DNA from: Pseudocoprococcus catus
GTDB lineage: Bacteria > Bacillota > Clostridia > Lachnospirales > Lachnospiraceae
Length of the DNA: 64,000 bases
Reading direction: 5' to 3'
Assembly: GCF_019734885.1 (NCBI RefSeq)
Contig: NZ_JAAXCM010000038.1
Span: 32,203 to 96,202, forward strand
Shown: piece by piece, positions 26,735-35,022 of the stretch
How positions within the stretch are numbered: position 1 is the first letter of the stretch
Layout of the letters: the number at the start of each line of letters is the position of its first letter
Notes under the pieces: model-generated
Told to the model about the DNA's origin: nothing
The model's database searches: none
The model's input: the letters and a program-made list of their open reading frames with translations, nothing else
Position numbers and translations under genes: made by a program

Positions 26735-28975
26735 TTATTGCTCACGCAGATCAAAAGTAAAATATATATTTTGGAACTGCTGCGACCACTTCAGATATCC
26801 TTCCAGAAAATCCCTGAGCCGTATCAATTCCTTACTATCCTGATGTTTCATATATAATGTATAGCGATACAAATCTCTGGCCCGGGTAATACTTGCCCGG
26901 GATGGGCCGATAAATTCGACACCGTCAAAGTCTGCCTCAGTGGCTATCTCCCTCAGTTTCTTCACTGCCAGCGCAGCCTCCTGATCACTCTCGCCCTCTG
27001 CCAGCAGCACCATCATCTGCCTGTCCGGCGGATAATGCAGCATTTGTCTAAACCGGATCTCCTGACTGTAAAAGCTGTCATAATCCTGGGCAGCTGCTGT
27101 CTGTATACAATAGTGTTCCGGCTGATAGGTCTGAATAATCACCTGCCCCGGCCGATTACCTCTTCCGGCTCTGCCCGCCGCCTGGGTCAGCAGCTGAAAT
27201 GTTCGTTCTGAGGACTGATAATCTCCGGCAAACATCGATAAATCTGCTGCCAGGATCCCCACAAGCGTCACGTTGGCAAAATCATGTCCTTTGACAATCA
27301 TCTGTGTACCAATAAGAATATCTGCTCCGCCCTCTGAAAAGGTCTGAAGGATCCTTCCCATATCATCTTTGCCGGATGTGGTATCTCTATCCATTCTGAG
27401 AATCCTTGCCTCCGGAAATGTATTCTGAACAAATTCTTCCACTTTCTGGGTTCCGACGCCAAAGCCTGCAATATACGGCGAACCGCAGGAAGGACAAACT
27501 CTTGGCACAGGCTGTTCACTGCCGCAGTAATGGCATTTAAGCAAATGATGATGGTGCACGGTCATAGACACATCACAATGGCTGCACTTCATCACATAAC
27601 CACAGCTTCTGCAGGAAACAAATCCCGCATATCCCCGGCGGTTTAAGAAAAGCATCATCTGTTCACCGCGCTTTAAACAATGCTCCATGGCCTCCTGAAG
27701 GGAACAGCTTAAAATTCCTCTGTTCTTCATTCGGAACTCTTTCCGCAGATCCACAACCTGTACATCCGGAAGCCGGCTGCCTGCTCTGGCCCGATGCGTC
27801 ATTCTGTGAAGACCGATTCTTCCATCCAGGGCTTTCTGATAATCTGCCACCGCTGGTGTCGCAGATCCCATCACCACCAGGGCACCGGCCATACTGGCTC
27901 TCCGTGCGGCCACTTCCGCCGCATGATACCTTGGAACCGTCTCGCTTTTGTAGGCGGATTCATGTTCCTCATCGATGATGATCAGGCCCAGCCTGTCAAA
28001 AGGTGTAAAAAGTGCAGATCTGGGACCGATCATAATAGAAGCTTCTCCTCTTTTGGCCCGCATATACTGGTCATATCGTTCCCCGGCGGAAAGCTTTGAA
28101 TTCATGATCGCAATCTGACTGCCAAATCTGTCATAAAATCTTGAAACCGTCTGTAACGTCAATGAAATCTCAGGAATCAGAACAATAACCTGCCTGCCTT
28201 CACTCAAGGTCTTCTCCATCAGAGACATATAAACTTCCGTCTTGCCGCTTCCCGTGATGCCATACAGAAGATGAATGCCGCTTTCCTCTGTCCAGTGTTC
28301 CCGGCAAATAGCTGCATTCTTCCATATACCCTCTACAGCCTGCTGCTGTTCCTCATTCAGGCAGACCTCCTGCCATCCCTTCAGCTTCTGCTTCACAGGA
28401 TCTCGGTAAATCTGTGATGTCTCTTCACGGATCACACCGGTCTGAAGGATTGCTTTCATCGTCGCCGATGATATCTGCAAAACACCTGTCACTGTTTCCT
28501 TTGTCAGATGTTCTTCACGCAATATCGCCTCCAGAAATCTGACCCTGGCCTTCTCACGCCTGTTCTTCCTGCTCTTGTCAAGCAGCTGCTGTGCTTTCTC
28601 TCTGTCTGCGAGAAAATAAGTCACTCTTTTGACTTCCTTTACCGACTTCTTAATAGGTAGCACCGTCTTCAATGCCTGGGCCATGGTACAGCCATACCAT
28701 TCATGCATCCAGTCTGCCAGGGCAATCAGCTGCCCCGTTGCCGCCGGTGCCTTTGTCACTTCCAAAATATCCTTGATCTTCGTCTCATCATAGGATGGCG
28801 AATTGCCAACACCAACAACGAAAGCCTGCCGTCTGCGGTTTCCATTGCCAAAAGGTACACTGACCTGACAGCCTACCGTCACCGCATCCAACATTTCCTC
28901 CGGCACACGGTACTGGAAAATACGATCCAGACTGCTCACGGATATATCCACAATCACATCTATATAAACCGCCAT
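26735..28975 (-). CDS. priA: Primosomal protein N' (replication restart helicase)
   Basis: 746 aa. An N-terminal DNA-binding domain is followed by a superfamily-2 helicase core: GITGSGKTEVYMSLM (Walker A), IIIDEEHESAYK (DEEH box), VMGSATPAV and QAAGRAGRG. A zinc-binding insertion has CRSCGYVMKCSHC and CHYCGSEQPVPRVCPSC. ATG at 28975 is preferred over the GTG two codons upstream, because GGGCGGTGG then serves as ribosome binding site. It is the first visible gene of the minus-strand housekeeping operon. Confidence 0.96.
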   Translation of the reverse strand: MAVYIDVIVDISVSSLDRIFQYRVPEEMLDAVTVGCQVSVPFGNGNRRRQAFVVGVGNSPSYDETKIKDILEVTKAPAATGQLIALADWMHEWYGCTMAQALKTVLPIKKSVKEVKRVTYFLADREKAQQLLDKSRKNRREKARVRFLEAILREEHLTKETVTGVLQISSATMKAILQTGVIREETSQIYRDPVKQKLKGWQEVCLNEEQQQAVEGIWKNAAICREHWTEESGIHLLYGITGSGKTEVYMSLMEKTLSEGRQVIVLIPEISLTLQTVSRFYDRFGSQIAIMNSKLSAGERYDQYMRAKRGEASIMIGPRSALFTPFDRLGLIIIDEEHESAYKSETVPRYHAAEVAARRASMAGALVVMGSATPAVADYQKALDGRIGLHRMTHRARAGSRLPDVQVVDLRKEFRMKNRGILSCSLQEAMEHCLKRGEQMMLFLNRRGYAGFVSCRSCGYVMKCSHCDVSMTVHHHHLLKCHYCGSEQPVPRVCPSCGSPYIAGFGVGTQKVEEFVQNTFPEARILRMDRDTTSGKDDMGRILQTFSEGGADILIGTQMIVKGHDFANVTLVGILAADLSMFAGDYQSSERTFQLLTQAAGRAGRGNRPGQVIIQTYQPEHYCIQTAAAQDYDSFYSQEIRFRQMLHYPPDRQMMVLLAEGESDQEAALAVKKLREIATEADFDGVEFIGPSRASITRARDLYRYTLYMKHQDSKELIRLRDFLEGYLKWSQQFQNIYFTFDLREQ

Positions 28976-29095
28976 ATCCACCGCCCTTACACTCAGACTA
29001 CTACATAAATAGCATAATCCATTACATTATAGCATAATTGACATAAAGTAGGCAAATTATATTTCCAGGCACGGACTTTGGCTCGTTGCTCGCAT

Positions 29096-29268
29096 AAATA
29101 AAAAGAGCCATTACAAAATACACCACTTTATTTTGCAATGGTTCTTTTCAAAAAGAAAATAACATCCTTATTCCGTTGTGATTCGTTGAACCCGGCAAGA
29201 GACAACTTGATTCAATCAATTAAGGAGATTCGATGCTTTCGCATCTTCAACTGGTACTACCAGTTGAT
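29096..29268 (-). ncRNA. Predicted antisense-type sRNA controlled by a FadR-family operator
   Basis: Predicted 170-nt RNA with no ORF, lying between fadR and priA. 5' to 3' it has a hairpin formed by the operator itself (AACTGGTAGTACCAGTT), a second hairpin GATGC-GAAA-GCATC, an open C-rich stretch CTCCTTAA, then ATTGAATCA, TTGCCGGGTTCAAC and GGATGTTATT, and an intrinsic terminator. The last four blocks are the reverse complement of TTAAGGAG (35006-35013, the lctP Shine-Dalgarno), TGATTCAAT (34977-34985), GTTGAACCCGGCAA (34907-34920) and AATAACATCC (34891-34900), in the antiparallel order a duplex needs. Alternative: the blocks are a same-sense relic of a duplicated lctP leader. Transcription is inferred, not shown. 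Confidence 0.55.
29101..29148 (-). terminator. Intrinsic terminator of the predicted sRNA
   Basis: 20-nt arms 29101-29120 and 29129-29148 with two mismatches, one a G-T that wobbles in RNA; the arms carry AAAAGAGCCATT and AATGGTTCTTTT. The minus-strand transcript ends CTTTTTATTT. Confidence 0.8.
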
Positions 29269-29303
29269 ACACCTATTATATAATGTTCTCCCCTTTTTGT
29301 CTA
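29249..29303 (-). promoter_or_regulatory. Promoter with FadR-type operator for the predicted sRNA
   Basis: Minus-strand -35 TAGACA (29298-29303), 17-nt spacer, -10 TATAAT (29275-29280), start near 29268. The palindrome AACTGGTACTACCAGTT (29249-29265) covers +3 to +20. It contains TGGTACTACCA, fitting the TNGTNNNACNA pattern of the FadR branch of GntR regulators, and closely resembles the E. coli FadR site. The obvious candidate regulator is encoded 100 bp away. Confidence 0.7.
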
Positions 29304-29371
29304 TGGTTTTGCTTGGCCTCTTGTTGACTCTTTGTTGACTTGCAGAATTCAACATTCACAGCAACGATGTA

Positions 29372-30097
29372 CTAGGTATCCAAATTTTTACAAATGTAAA
29401 CAAAATGTTCATCCAGCGCTTTCTTGCCAAGTTCAAGATCTCTGCTGCAGATCGCCTCCACAAGACGTCTGTGGATTCCCTGAAATGCAATGGAATTCCG
29501 CTCATCTGTCATAATCTTGGAACGTGTCTCACGAATAAAATTATCCATGATCTTGGCCAGTGCAAGATAATTGGCAATAACAAGGCGATTGCCGGAAGCC
29601 TCTACAATTGTATAATGGATCATCTTATCATTCAGCACCTGCTCTTCCTCATCCTGACTGTTCTCAAGAATATCAAGGTTCTTCTGCAGTTTCTCGATCT
29701 GATCCTTTGTAATATTGTCCATGGCCAGCACAACCGCCTGGAATTCAACGGCATATCTGAATTCACGGATCTCATTATAAGTCATCTTCTCCAACGCATA
29801 CATCATAGTCATCACCTGTACAAGCGTTTTATCGAAATGATCTGCAATATAATTGCCAATACCATGCTGACTGGATATCACACCGATGACTTCAAGAATT
29901 CGGATGCCTTCTCTGACAGAATTTCTGCTGACAGACAGCATCTGGGACAGTTCCCTCTCTGAGGGCAGTTTATCTCCCACTTCAAAATGGCCATCCAGAA
30001 TATTGCTCTCTATATAATCAATAACCTTTTCATAAGCCTTTTCATATACTTTCTCCAAGGCCTTCCCCTGCCTTTCCCTGTAATTAATGGGCTTCAA
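29372..30097 (-). CDS. GntR-family regulator, FadR/LldR subfamily
   Basis: 241 aa. Winged-helix DNA-binding domain at residues 15-85 (GDKLPSERELSQMLSVSRNSVREGIRILEVIGVI), followed by an all-helical FCD sensor domain with ligand-site residues in EIREFRYAVEF, HYTIVEASGN and HRRLVEAI. FCD regulators commonly sense carboxylic acids such as lactate, and larA-lctP lie divergent to this operon, so lactate is the likely effector (inference). It is the last gene of gpsA-murD-gph-fadR, overlapping the HAD gene by 14 nt. Confidence 0.9.
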   Translation of the reverse strand: MKPINYRERQGKALEKVYEKAYEKVIDYIESNILDGHFEVGDKLPSERELSQMLSVSRNSVREGIRILEVIGVISSQHGIGNYIADHFDKTLVQVMTMMYALEKMTYNEIREFRYAVEFQAVVLAMDNITKDQIEKLQKNLDILENSQDEEEQVLNDKMIHYTIVEASGNRLVIANYLALAKIMDNFIRETRSKIMTDERNSIAFQGIHRRLVEAICSRDLELGKKALDEHFVYICKNLDT

Positions 30098-30737
30098 AAA
30101 AAGCGGTCAGCTCATCAACGGTATGTACAATGTAATCCGCACCGGCTGATTCGAGTTCTCCGTGATGTGCATAACCGTAATAAACTCCCAATTTATCAAT
30201 CTGATTCTTACCTGCGCCCACCATATCATGGAGCCTGTCCCCGATCATCAAAACCTCCGGCTTCTGTTTCTCCTGAATCTCAAGCTGTCTGAGTGCTTCT
30301 GTGATAACTTCACCCTTATCTGTCCGGCGGCCATCCAGTTCACTGCCCACAACTACATCAAAATACGGAAGTAATTCATATCTTTCAAGAATACGTTTCG
30401 CATAAACGCCGGGCTTTGAAGTTGCCAGTGCGATCTTCCTGCCCTGTGCTTTTAATGTCGAAAGCAACTCTGCTATCCCCGGATAAACACCGTTCTCAAA
30501 AATACCGATATCCGAAAAACGTTCACGATATTTCTTCAGTGCCATATGCCCCTGCTCATCATCCAGATGATAATACTTCTGAAAAGATTCCAGAAGAGGC
30601 GGTCCGATAAAATCTACCAGTTCCTCTGTATCCGCCTCAATCCCGAAATACTTCAGCGCATACTGTACGCATTTTGTAATTCCCTCTTTCGGGTCTGTCA
30701 ATGTGCCATCCAGATCAAAAAGAATATATCGGTACAT
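30084..30737 (-). CDS. HAD hydrolase, phosphoglycolate-phosphatase-like
   Basis: 217 aa. Motif I ILFDLDGTLTDPKEGITKCV, helical cap, motif II LATSKPGVYAKRIL, motif III in DKGEVITEAL and motif IV MIGDRLHDMVGAG. The sequence is of the Gph/PpaX type, but phosphoglycolate is not proven as substrate. The ATG overlaps the last base of the murD stop region, so it is coupled to murD. Confidence 0.88.
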   Translation of the reverse strand: MYRYILFDLDGTLTDPKEGITKCVQYALKYFGIEADTEELVDFIGPPLLESFQKYYHLDDEQGHMALKKYRERFSDIGIFENGVYPGIAELLSTLKAQGRKIALATSKPGVYAKRILERYELLPYFDVVVGSELDGRRTDKGEVITEALRQLEIQEKQKPEVLMIGDRLHDMVGAGKNQIDKLGVYYGYAHHGELESAGADYIVHTVDELTAFFEAH

Positions 30738-32095
30738 TATGCCTCCTCCAATACAAGTTTTACAAATGCCTCTCCCCGGGCCTCAAAATTCTTGAAAATA
30801 CCATAGCTGGCAGCAGCCGGAGACATGACACAGCAGCAGCCTGGGCGACAAAGCTGCTTGGCCAGTGCCACAGCACCATCCAGATGATAAACCAGCTTGA
30901 TCCTGCCTGCATCTTTGAATTCCGGATAATACTTGCTGATCTCCTCAAAAATACGCTTGCCCGTTGCCTCCATCAAAATAATATTCGGCACGCTGCACTC
31001 GTTCAGGAACTGGATCAATTCGCTGTAATCTATGCCGCGATCCATACCACCAATCAATACCGCATCCGTATCCGGCAGACTCTTCAATGCCTGAATCGTT
31101 GTATCGCAGATTGTAGAAATTGAATCATCGTAAAAACGAATACCGCAGGCATCCCCGATATACTGCAGACGATGCGGCAGCGGATTGTATGTCATCAGTG
31201 CTTTTGAAAAAGCTTCATCACTGATATCATACATTCTGCATACAGCATAGGCAAAAGCAATATCCACATAGTTGTGATGACCGATGAGACGGATTTTATC
31301 AGTCGGGATCTGATAAACATGTCCCTCTATGCAAATAGCTGCATCCGTCAGTAAAACATCTGCCGTTGTCGTCTCATGCCCTGTCTCATTTCTGTCACAT
31401 ACAGCGACCAAATGACCCTTATACACATTCTCCGCCGGAAGGTTATCCACATTGCAGATCAGAACATCTTCTTCCTTCTGCGGTCTGTAAATATTCTCCT
31501 TGGCAGCTACATATTTCTCCATGGTGCCGTAATGATCCAGATGTTCCTCATGAATATTCAGGAGCAGTCCCACATGCGGTGCACAAGTCACATATTCCAG
31601 CTGATGACAGGAAAGCTCACATACGATCAGCGTATGATCATTGATCTGGTCCAGCATATCAAACATCGGAATACCAATATTCCCGACCAGTACACAATCA
31701 TGACCTGTCTCTTTTAATATATGGAAGATCATCGTTGTCGTTGTACTCTTGCCCTTTGTTCCGGTGATGCCGATACACTGACGGCCGAAACGTCTGAAAA
31801 ATAATTCTGTCTGTGAAACAATTTCACAGCGATAATCATGAATATCTTTTTCAAGTACGATCCCGGGACTTTTGAAGACAACATCAAAATCATCCAGGCA
31901 CTTCTGATAATCCGGTCCGCAGATCAGTCTGGCAGGATGCCCTTCCTCTGTCTGTACCTGATTCATATCTGCAATGGCAATCTGTCTGTAACCGCCTGCT
32001 TCCTTAATGCGCTGCCAGCTGGAACGGCCTTCACGGCCATATCCGAGAATCAGCACACTTTTATCCTTTATCAATTCTCTGATTATATCAATCAC
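30737..32095 (-). CDS. murD: UDP-N-acetylmuramoylalanine-D-glutamate ligase
   Basis: 452 aa; adds D-Glu to UDP-MurNAc-L-Ala. N-terminal UDP-binding Rossmann-like domain (SVLILGYGREGRSSWQRIKEAGG), ATP loop GITGTKGKSTTTTMIFHIL near residue 110, LSCHQLEYV, NIHEEHLDHYGTMEKY, and a C-terminal ligase domain beginning PLPHRLQYIG. All catalytic motifs are present. Unusually it is outside a division/cell-wall cluster, between gpsA and a HAD gene. Confidence 0.92.
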   Translation of the reverse strand: MIDIIRELIKDKSVLILGYGREGRSSWQRIKEAGGYRQIAIADMNQVQTEEGHPARLICGPDYQKCLDDFDVVFKSPGIVLEKDIHDYRCEIVSQTELFFRRFGRQCIGITGTKGKSTTTTMIFHILKETGHDCVLVGNIGIPMFDMLDQINDHTLIVCELSCHQLEYVTCAPHVGLLLNIHEEHLDHYGTMEKYVAAKENIYRPQKEEDVLICNVDNLPAENVYKGHLVAVCDRNETGHETTTADVLLTDAAICIEGHVYQIPTDKIRLIGHHNYVDIAFAYAVCRMYDISDEAFSKALMTYNPLPHRLQYIGDACGIRFYDDSISTICDTTIQALKSLPDTDAVLIGGMDRGIDYSELIQFLNECSVPNIILMEATGKRIFEEISKYYPEFKDAGRIKLVYHLDGAVALAKQLCRPGCCCVMSPAAASYGIFKNFEARGEAFVKLVLEEA

Positions 32096-32109
32096 GATAA
32101 CATCTCCTC

Positions 32110-33066
32110 TTAAAATTCATTCTTCAGACTGCGTGTAAAAAGTTGATGAAGTGTCATACGCGGGTCTGCATTATCATATAAAATATCATAAACTGCTTTG
32201 GAAATCGGCAGCTCTACCTGATATTTTTCAGAAAGCTCCACAAGAGCTTTCACTGTATAATACCCTTCTGCCAGCTGTCCATAATCTTCTCCTCTGATAA
32301 AAGATTCACCGAACTGACGATTATGGCTGAACTTTGAGAAAACAGTTGCCTCATAGTCACCCAGATGGCAAAGACCATAAGCCGACAGTTCATTGCCGCC
32401 CATGGCTGCGATCAGTCTGGCAATCTCTCTTGTCCCCCGGGACATCAATGCCCCCTTTAAAGTAGTCAGGCCAAATCCATCCAGCATACCCGCTGCAATA
32501 CCGATCACATTCTTCGCTGCCGCGCCGATTTCATTGCCAATCATATCCTGACCATAATAAAAGCGGATCAGATCACTGGAAAACGCTTCCAAAAGCTGCT
32601 TCCTAACCGACTCATCCTCGCTGTCAATGACCATACAGTTCGGAATGCCATGATAAAACTCCTGTACATGACCCGGTCCGATCCAGACAGCAATCTTATT
32701 CGATGCATCCAGATGTGCCCCGGCGATCTGTGACAGCCTTCGTCCTGTACCAATCTCAATTCCCTTCATACAGAGTACAAAAACCTTATTCTGAAGCTGC
32801 ATCGCTTCCAGCTGGGTCATGAGGCTGTCAAGGCTCTGGGCTGCAATAGAAATGACGATGACATCAGACTTGTCAAGATCATCCAATGTATTTGTCAGTG
32901 CAATAGACTCCGGCAATGTCAGCAGGCCATTGCTCCTTGTTGTCATAAATTGCTGCATATGCGAAGAACCTTTTCTTCCATATAAAGAGACCGTGTGTCC
33001 GGTCCTGTCAAGATACCAGGCAATAAAAGAGCCCCAGCGGCCGCAGCCGATAACTGTTATATTCAT
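32110..33066 (-). CDS. gpsA: Glycerol-3-phosphate dehydrogenase [NAD(P)+]
   Basis: 318 aa; reduces DHAP to sn-glycerol-3-phosphate for phospholipids. N-terminal TVIGCGRWGSFIAWYLDRTGH for NAD(P), then the catalytic lysine block GNEIGAAAKNVIGIAAGMLDG and SRGTREIARL. The usual GLAGLGDLxxT motif is divergent here (GLCHLGDYEATVFS), but the remaining pattern is clear. ATG at 33066 has GAAAGGACG 7 nt upstream; a longer frame to 33156 has no site. First gene of its operon. Confidence 0.87.
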   Translation of the reverse strand: MNITVIGCGRWGSFIAWYLDRTGHTVSLYGRKGSSHMQQFMTTRSNGLLTLPESIALTNTLDDLDKSDVIVISIAAQSLDSLMTQLEAMQLQNKVFVLCMKGIEIGTGRRLSQIAGAHLDASNKIAVWIGPGHVQEFYHGIPNCMVIDSEDESVRKQLLEAFSSDLIRFYYGQDMIGNEIGAAAKNVIGIAAGMLDGFGLTTLKGALMSRGTREIARLIAAMGGNELSAYGLCHLGDYEATVFSKFSHNRQFGESFIRGEDYGQLAEGYYTVKALVELSEKYQVELPISKAVYDILYDNADPRMTLHQLFTRSLKNEF

Positions 33067-33186
33067 AAAAACGTCCTTTCTGATGACGGTGTTTGCGAAA
33101 TACCGCAGTCCTTTGAATCCTATGAAACTGACAGATTTAAAACAGGCATGTTCCATAAGGATTTTCTATATATCTTGTTTTTTATC

Positions 33187-33215
33187 ATTATAACATTTAT
33201 ATGCAGTGGCCGCAA
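33187..33215 (-). promoter_or_regulatory. gpsA operon promoter
   Basis: Minus-strand TTGCGG (33210-33215), 17-nt spacer, TATAAT (33187-33192). Confidence 0.6.
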
Positions 33216-33257
33216 TGGCGGCAAGGCTTTTATCGTTCTGTCACGACATTAACGATA

Positions 33258-33271
33258 TACTGTATACAGTA
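33258..33271. promoter_or_regulatory. Perfect 14-bp palindrome between gpsA and larA
   Basis: TACTGTATACAGTA, a perfect dyad in the 505-bp divergent intergenic region. The core TGTATACA has the GT..AC form of GntR-family sites, so it may bind the FadR-type regulator or another dimeric protein. It is about 70 bp upstream of the gpsA start site and 220 bp upstream of that of larA. Confidence 0.45.
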
Positions 33272-33443
33272 CTACAGCTGATTTTTGTGTAAATTCACTA
33301 AAATTGTCTATTTCAGAGGCCTGATTCAATTATTTATAGATATTATATTGCATACAAACCATTTTTTTGCGTTTTATGCGTCACATATTTAACAATAAAC
33401 TTTATCCTTTGATAATACTTTTTAGAAAATTTGCATAATTTCC

Positions 33444-33472
33444 TTGCCTATGTTTGGATAGTATGCTAAAAT
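33444..33472 (+). promoter_or_regulatory. larA promoter
   Basis: TTGCCT (33444-33449), 17-nt spacer, TAAAAT (33467-33472), giving a leader of about 90 nt. The remaining upstream sequence from 33272 is AT-rich and without a gene. Confidence 0.65.
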
Positions 33473-33571
33473 AAAAAAGAAGTTTAAGTCATATCCTATC
33501 AATTTTGTCATCCCATATACACAGAATTGATTCGGATGCACTAATCAAAATTTAATAACGAGGTGGAACGT

Positions 33572-34849
33572 ATGAAGACAGTTAATTTTCTTTATGGTAG
33601 AACAACGTTTGATCTGGAAGTACCTGATGATACACCGGTCTTAACATCCAACGTTGACGCTCTAAAGAGTGACAAAGACGGCTATGAAATTGTGAAAGAA
33701 GCCATGGATAACCCTATCGACAGCCCACATCTGTACGAACTTGCCAAGGGCAAACCTGACTGTACAATCATTATCAGTGACCACACACGTCCTGTTCCGA
33801 GTCAGGATATCCTGCCTCATATGATCAGAGAACTGAGATGCGGCAATCCTGATATCAAGATTACATTGCTTGTTGCTACAGGCTTCCATCGTCCAACAAC
33901 AGTTGAAGAATTAAGAGGCAAGCTCGGTGATGCACTTTATGAAGAATTCAAGGACAATATCGTTGTCCATGATGCACATGACCCATCGAAGAATATTAAG
34001 ATAGGTAATCTTCCTTCCGGTCCTGACTGCATCATTGATAAGGTTGCTCACAACGCTTCTCTTCTTGTAGCTGAAGGTTTCATTGAAGCACACTTCTTCG
34101 CTGGTTTCTCCGGCGGCCGTAAGAGTGTCCTTCCGGGTATCTGCGATGCTGTTACAGTTATGGGCAATCATTGTGGTGAATTTATCGCCAGCCCATATGC
34201 ACGTACAGGTATCCTTGACAAGAACCCAATCCACGAAGATATGGTTGCTGCTGCTGAGATGGCTAAACTTGCATTTATCTGCAACGTTGTTATCGACGAA
34301 GACAAGAAGACAGTTGCTGCTTTCGCAGGCAACTTCAAGACAGCTCATAGAAAAGGTGTTGATTTCCTGTCCGGCTACTGTGCAGTTAAGCCTGCTCCGT
34401 CTGATATCGTTATTACAACAAATGGCGGTTATCCTCTGGATCAGAACGCTTATCAGTGTCCTAAGGGCATGAGTGCAGCGGAAGCTACAGTTAATGACGG
34501 CGGTGTTATCATTATGTTAGCTACATGTCAGGATGGTCATGGCGGCGAATCCTACTACCATTCTATCGCTGATGCAGAATCTGCTGACGCATTCTTCCAG
34601 CAGTGCTTACATACACCTCAGGTTGAGACGCTTCCAGACCAGTGGTGTGCACAGATCTGGTGCCGTATCGTCCGCAAGTACAAAGTTCTCTTTGTTGCAG
34701 ACAAAGCTCAGGAACAGCTGATCAGAGACCTGAAGGTAGAATACTTCGAAACACTTGACGAAGCTTATGCAAGAGCCCGTGAACTTAAGGGACCGGATGC
34801 TACACTTGCATGTATCCCTAACGGTGTTTCCGTAGTTGTCAAAGACTGA
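33572..34849 (+). CDS. larA: Nickel-pincer lactate racemase family protein
   Basis: 425 aa; interconverts D- and L-lactate (or a related 2-hydroxy acid) using the NPN cofactor. Expected residues are visible: DHTRPVPSQDILPHM, GFHRPTT near residue 108, EAHFFAGFSGGRKSVLPG with the cofactor-binding lysine, and MGNH after it. ATG at 33572 is chosen over the GTG at 33563, which lies inside the GAGGTGG ribosome binding site. Codon use is strongly biased, suggesting high expression. The cofactor genes larB, larC and larE are not in the window. Next gene is a lactate permease, which supports lactate over other substrates. Confidence 0.9.
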   Translation: MKTVNFLYGRTTFDLEVPDDTPVLTSNVDALKSDKDGYEIVKEAMDNPIDSPHLYELAKGKPDCTIIISDHTRPVPSQDILPHMIRELRCGNPDIKITLLVATGFHRPTTVEELRGKLGDALYEEFKDNIVVHDAHDPSKNIKIGNLPSGPDCIIDKVAHNASLLVAEGFIEAHFFAGFSGGRKSVLPGICDAVTVMGNHCGEFIASPYARTGILDKNPIHEDMVAAAEMAKLAFICNVVIDEDKKTVAAFAGNFKTAHRKGVDFLSGYCAVKPAPSDIVITTNGGYPLDQNAYQCPKGMSAAEATVNDGGVIIMLATCQDGHGGESYYHSIADAESADAFFQQCLHTPQVETLPDQWCAQIWCRIVRKYKVLFVADKAQEQLIRDLKVEYFETLDEAYARARELKGPDATLACIPNGVSVVVKD

Positions 34850-34933
34850 TCAATTTAATTTTTAAACTTAATATGATTTGTTTATCATTGAATAACATCC
34901 GAATTTGTTGAACCCGGCAAAGTGATACAAACA

Positions 34934-34972
34934 AACTGCTGTCAGGCACATCCCGTTGTTCTGACAGCAGTT
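34934..34972 (+). repeat. Intercistronic stem-loop between larA and lctP
   Basis: 12-bp perfect stem AACTGCTGTCAG / CTGACAGCAGTT with a 15-nt loop, no T-tract. It may protect larA mRNA ends or allow partial termination. It lies between sRNA-complementary blocks 34907-34920 and 34977-34985. Confidence 0.65.
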
Positions 34973-35022
34973 CCGATGATTCAATGGTTTTACAAATAAA
35001 AAATCTTAAGGAGGTATACGTT

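Noticed and set aside
29232..29282. 16-codon plus-strand ORF behind AAGGAG in the fadR-priA gap
   Set aside because: Very short and antisense to the predicted sRNA; the same AAGGAG is explained by complementarity to the lctP site. Kept as the main alternative (decayed leader) to the sRNA idea.
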